Shown piece by piece: positions 60,576-64,000 of a DNA stretch of 64,000 nt. Position 1 is the stretch's first letter. Each line of letters starts with the position of its first letter. The position numbers and the translations under genes are program-made. The notes beneath the pieces were generated by a model. The model was not told where the DNA came from. It searched no databases and saw only the letters and a list, made by a program, of their open reading frames with translations. Source of the stretch: Candidatus Poribacteria bacterium (GTDB taxonomy: Bacteria > Poribacteria > WGA-4E > WGA-3G); contig JAPPII010000074.1 in NCBI GenBank assembly GCA_028820845.1, forward strand, positions 1 to 64,000, read 5' to 3'.

Positions 60576-63519
60576 ACCAACTCGGAAAAGGAATCCCCTT
60601 CAGCTTAAGCTTCGCCAACTCTGCATCAAGATTGCATGGATCCTTTTTCTCACCTTGGATACTTGGTTCAGCGCAAAGCATCTCACGCAAAGTCTGCATA
60701 GATGCGAGGACACCTATATCTTTAATGCCAAGTACTTCCGTCAGTAGGTCGGTATCCAATTCGTGTCGGACAGAATCGTGGGCGCACTCGTTGACGGGTA
60801 GCATCCGCTTATACTTCAAACGTTCAAAGAGTGTATCAGCATTTGCTAACTGTTTTTCAGAGAGTTTACGAACATCTAACGTTGGTAGTGTTTTTAATGT
60901 CTGCTGGCGCAGTGTTCCGCGTCCCATATCCTGTTTACTGCTGTGTAACCAGTGGCAGAAAAAGCCTAATGTTGAGTTGCACCACAATGTCCACGCAATT
61001 TCGTGTCGCGAGTCGTTGAGTAAAACATTTATCATTGATCGGATCCCAATGGAGGGATCCTGAGTAAAGGAGGATATAATTGAATTTGAAGTAAATCTCA
61101 GATTGATATGATAATGGGTTTTACTCATGCAGTCTAAGGCTCGTTTAACTGTAGCGTTTTCAGTTGAACGAGGTATCGCTTTAGAGTCTGGCAAGGCAAC
61201 CATGGTTCGTTGTAAAGGCGCGTTAACTTTCCATAACGCATCGTAACCATCACTGTTAGGTTCCCATCCTTCTACCATAATAAATGGTCCGTCTTTTCTG
61301 TACAGGTCAGCTGATCCAATTTTTGCTATATCTTGCATTCTGCAGATGTCAATCGGAATAGGTTCTCTTGCCATCGGAAGATGTAATTCTCCACCAGCAA
61401 GTTTGTGTGCACTCTGTAGCAATGCCATTGATCGCGCCCGTGTTGCAACCCACTCTACGCCATCTTTAATGGGACAATCTAGCATTTGCCCATTGTTTGT
61501 ATCTCCCATACTGATAATATCACCACCGTTTGGAGCATCTTCGAGTTTCCGAATGCTTTTACTCCGAAGGATCTGATTTGCGATTTCCATGGCTTCAAGT
61601 GGTTTTTGGGGGCGCTGTTTTAGACAAACAAATTTCCCGCGGCCTGTATTTTCCCCGATGCCCTTCGTTGCGACGACAATACACTCCGCCTTTTTGGTAT
61701 CTGCAGAGAAGGCACAATCCTCCGCCTTCCTTTTAGGTATAGTAATCACGACTACGTTGTGATATTCGGTTGCCCACATATCCCTAATTTTCTGTGTAAT
61801 AGGTGACCTCAATACTGTCAACAGTAGAATAAATCCCATCGTCCCACCACGCTTAAGTTTCTTGTCCGCAAGATCAACGAAATTGGGCGCAAATTCAGAA
61901 ATGCCCGATGCTACTCTTCTGTCTTTAGGTTTCAAGGCAGCCTGCATTGCTTTCTGGTCTTCGTTTGGACGATCATACCCTTGGAATGTAGACTTTGGGA
62001 CTTCAGTGTTGCTATCTGCTCCTGGTCTCGTGAAAGGTGGATTTTGAATAACCACATCGAATTCACCGTGCTGGAACGCCTGCTGGAGTTTAACTACCGT
62101 ATTCTCCTCGCCCCCAATTTGTTCAGCATCAATGTCCAATAGCGATACATCATCAAGCAACTCCAATGAGCCAATTGCGTAACTGCCATCATCCATAAGT
62201 CCGTATGGTGCTGTAAGTATCCGGGTGCCAGCGATTTTGGTATCTGCATGTGTGCTTGCAAGCGCAGCTGCTGTCAAGTGTGTCGCGTTGGGCATAATGT
62301 CTGCACCACCGATGTTTTCCTCAAGCATCCGCTGATGAATATTTTTACCGTTCCCACCTTGCTGTTCATACAGAGATAGGATACGCTGATAAACTCCATT
62401 AAGAAGTGCTCCCGTTCCACAAGCAAAATCCGCCACTTTCGGAAGTTTACCTTTGGGCAGTTCAGGCAACACAAGCGTTGACAGCAGTACGGCACTTTCT
62501 GGTAAGGTGTAATTCGCCTTAACATATTTCCTATCGGTGATGAGTTTTTGGAAAACGATGCCAGCGAGTTCGTGAATCTGTGCGATTCCGGTGTCAACGA
62601 GGTCTCTGGCTGCTTCGCAGAGGAGGGTTAAGACGGGTTTGACTAACCTATCATCAGTGGCGAGTGCCTCAACGAGATAGCGAGCATCTTCAAAAATAGG
62701 ACGGTAATTGACTTTTAGGATAGTGTTCCAGTCGGCGATAACATCGGCGTAGTCAATTGTTGGCAGGAGTTGCCGAAGTGAACGGACGGATTCCATCTCT
62801 GCTTTGCCAGCAAGCGAACTCTGAAAAATGAAGGCATCCGTGATAATCAGGGCTGCCATGCGGAGGGTCTGTAAATTAAGTTTTTCTTCTTCGTCATTTT
62901 TATCTTTGGAGAAAACTTCTTGGTGAAGAATCGTCTCAATTTTGGTCCCAATAGCACGATGATCGGCGATTGCGTCTTCAAGGAGGTGGGCTGCGCTGTC
63001 AATGCTATATTCTAAGTCCTTTGCTGCCTGTTCGAGTTGAGAGTTAGGCATTGCGCCGACGTGCAGCGCATTGGCAATGTCTCCCACTGTGCCTGTTGCC
63101 CATCCATTTTTAGGAAAGTGTCCGACGGTGCCTCTGAGAGTACTGATGAGTTTGTATTGTAGGTCGTCCGCCTCACGGAGTTGCAGATTGATGTCGCGTC
63201 CCGGCATCGTCTTAAAACGCTCAGGATACAGAATCGCCATGACGTTGTTCAGGGTTTTCGTGGCGGTATGGTATTCGGCTTCGAGTTCGTAGACGAGTCT
63301 GGTTTCGGCTTGTTTGATGAGGTTTTTGGCGTTGGTAGTTGTGGCGAATTTGGCTTCGATGCCGATGGGTTCTCTGCCGCGTTCAATCACGAGTGCGTCG
63401 AGTTCACTGTTGCCTTTGATGAAGGCGTTGACTTCTGTTTCGAGTTCCCATCCGTGACGCATGTTCCGTAAGATGTTCACCAATTCATTTGTAATTGTTG
63501 TTTCGCGTCGGTTTGGCAT
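60562..63519 (-). CDS. N-6 DNA methyltransferase with N-terminal nuclease domain
   Basis: A 985-aa protein. The N-terminal ~100 residues show a PD-(D/E)XK pattern: NSELDALVIERG (D41) and IGIEAKF (E55, K57). The centre is a gamma-type N6-adenine methyltransferase with motif I VADFACGTGALLNG near 360 and motif IV VIQNPPFTRPG near 492. The C-terminal ~250 residues resemble a target-recognition region. This nuclease-methylase fusion fits a type IIG/L-like restriction-modification enzyme. AGGAAATACC precedes the ATG. It is followed by the zinc-ribbon gene with a 14-bp overlap, suggesting a three-gene module. Confidence 0.88.
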   Translation of the reverse strand: MPNRRETTITNELVNILRNMRHGWELETEVNAFIKGNSELDALVIERGREPIGIEAKFATTTNAKNLIKQAETRLVYELEAEYHTATKTLNNVMAILYPERFKTMPGRDINLQLREADDLQYKLISTLRGTVGHFPKNGWATGTVGDIANALHVGAMPNSQLEQAAKDLEYSIDSAAHLLEDAIADHRAIGTKIETILHQEVFSKDKNDEEEKLNLQTLRMAALIITDAFIFQSSLAGKAEMESVRSLRQLLPTIDYADVIADWNTILKVNYRPIFEDARYLVEALATDDRLVKPVLTLLCEAARDLVDTGIAQIHELAGIVFQKLITDRKYVKANYTLPESAVLLSTLVLPELPKGKLPKVADFACGTGALLNGVYQRILSLYEQQGGNGKNIHQRMLEENIGGADIMPNATHLTAAALASTHADTKIAGTRILTAPYGLMDDGSYAIGSLELLDDVSLLDIDAEQIGGEENTVVKLQQAFQHGEFDVVIQNPPFTRPGADSNTEVPKSTFQGYDRPNEDQKAMQAALKPKDRRVASGISEFAPNFVDLADKKLKRGGTMGFILLLTVLRSPITQKIRDMWATEYHNVVVITIPKRKAEDCAFSADTKKAECIVVATKGIGENTGRGKFVCLKQRPQKPLEAMEIANQILRSKSIRKLEDAPNGGDIISMGDTNNGQMLDCPIKDGVEWVATRARSMALLQSAHKLAGGELHLPMAREPIPIDICRMQDIAKIGSADLYRKDGPFIMVEGWEPNSDGYDALWKVNAPLQRTMVALPDSKAIPRSTENATVKRALDCMSKTHYHINLRFTSNSIISSFTQDPSIGIRSMINVLLNDSRHEIAWTLWCNSTLGFFCHWLHSSKQDMGRGTLRQQTLKTLPTLDVRKLSEKQLANADTLFERLKYKRMLPVNECAHDSVRHELDTDLLTEVLGIKDIGVLASMQTLREMLCAEPSIQGEKKDPCNLDAELAKLKLKGIPFPSWYVEE

Positions 63520-63530
63520 GGTATTTCCTG

Positions 63531-64000
63531 TTACCTCGCGGGCTGATCCGGCGGTTGCGGTTGGGAATCGAATCCATAAATCCGACGCATCGTTGGTGTA
63601 GCGCGTTCAACGACTTCCGGTTTCAGGTGATGCACAAAATCGAACATCGGCTTCACAAAAGAACGACAACAGAAACATATTAACGCGATACGTTGTTTGT
63701 CGGTTTTATTCGCACCCGCAGAGTGCCAAATTGCACCGTTGAACAGGAACACAGAGCCTTTCGGAGCAGATAACCGGACTTCGTCGGGATGGTAGGTCGT
63801 GCCGGGAGGCGGTTTTTTCCGATGGAGATGGATGCCCGGGACATGACGTGTGCCGCCGTTTTCTGGCGTGAAATCGTCGAGAAGCCAGAGACTGTTAGCG
63901 ACCAACGGGAAACTGGGGAGCGGTTCCGGCATTGTTCCTACGATATGATCGACGTGGTAGCCGCCATCAGTTGCCCCCGGGGCGATGATGTTGGAGGTGA
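63531..64000 (-). CDS. phytanoyl-CoA dioxygenase family protein (5' end beyond the window)
   Basis: The reading frame stays open past the internal ATG at 63932 to the window edge: upstream codons read NIIAPGATDGGYHVDHIVGT. That supplies the H-x-D iron site (YHVDHI), so the gene truly starts beyond the window. Downstream are SLWLLDDFTPENGGTRHVPG and the distal histidine in GAIWHSAGANKTDKQR. Its stop lies 11 bp before the methyltransferase ATG. Substrate unknown. Confidence 0.88.
   Translation of the reverse strand, partial: TSNIIAPGATDGGYHVDHIVGTMPEPLPSFPLVANSLWLLDDFTPENGGTRHVPGIHLHRKKPPPGTTYHPDEVRLSAPKGSVFLFNGAIWHSAGANKTDKQRIALICFCCRSFVKPMFDFVHHLKPEVVERATPTMRRIYGFDSQPQPPDQPAR

Overview
The window looks like a chromosomal segment from an uncultivated marine or sponge-associated bacterium, most likely Candidatus Poribacteria or a close relative. 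This is an inference. It rests on the combination of large secreted leucine-rich-repeat proteins ending in an 'NYPNPFNPETWIPYQL' type C-terminal module, several LamG-fold proteins, many phytanoyl-CoA-dioxygenase-like (PhyH) genes, and numerous short palindromic intergenic repeats. No rRNA, tRNA or CRISPR array is visible.

Layout. 1-9.0 kb: a metabolic and cell-surface block (beta-hydroxyacid dehydrogenase, sugar nucleotidyltransferase, membrane glycosyltransferase, class V aminotransferase, DUF4861-like lipoprotein, TPP enzyme subunit, aldo/keto reductase), then a nuclease-fold protein and an orphan trpA on the other strand. 9.2-14.8 kb: an accessory cluster on the minus strand, read in the order TIR-like protein, 164-aa protein, short DUF262 protein, and an 884-aa DUF262 protein that carries a DUF1524 remnant, an Hfq/Sm-like domain and a C-terminal cold-shock domain. 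This is the best candidate for an undescribed system. 14.8-18.5 kb: a decayed insertion sequence, a retropepsin-like protein with a small partner, and an RHH-type protein paired with an AAA ATPase-nuclease. 18.6-24.1 kb: clpB, an ADP-ribosylglycohydrolase and two LamG paralogs. 24.4-30.5 kb: two giant secreted LRR proteins, one with dockerin-like repeats and the next with haem-binding and cohesin-like domains.

30.7-39.2 kb (minus strand): sugar isomerase-like protein, purN, a double-vWA protein, an anti-sigma factor and ECF sigma factor with related leaders, TPR protein, FGE-like protein, HAD phosphatase, NTF2-like and TenA/CADD-like proteins. 39.6-42.3 kb (plus): small membrane proteins, a medium-chain dehydrogenase and a WD40 protein. 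42.3-51.9 kb (minus): a tight five-gene transglutaminase / circularly permuted ATP-grasp / alpha-E cluster, predicted to make and process a peptide or amide-linked product. 52-56 kb: three PhyH genes and a LamG protein.

56-58.6 kb is a plastic zone: a gene-free kilobase full of palindromes, an IS3 fragment, a HigB/HigA-type toxin-antitoxin pair whose promoter lies at the edge of another transposase remnant, and palindromic repeats. 59.0-63.5 kb holds a second candidate defence module: a nuclease-methyltransferase, a zinc-ribbon protein and an unknown protein. The window ends inside a further PhyH gene. Most assignments come from motifs read by eye; no database search was run.
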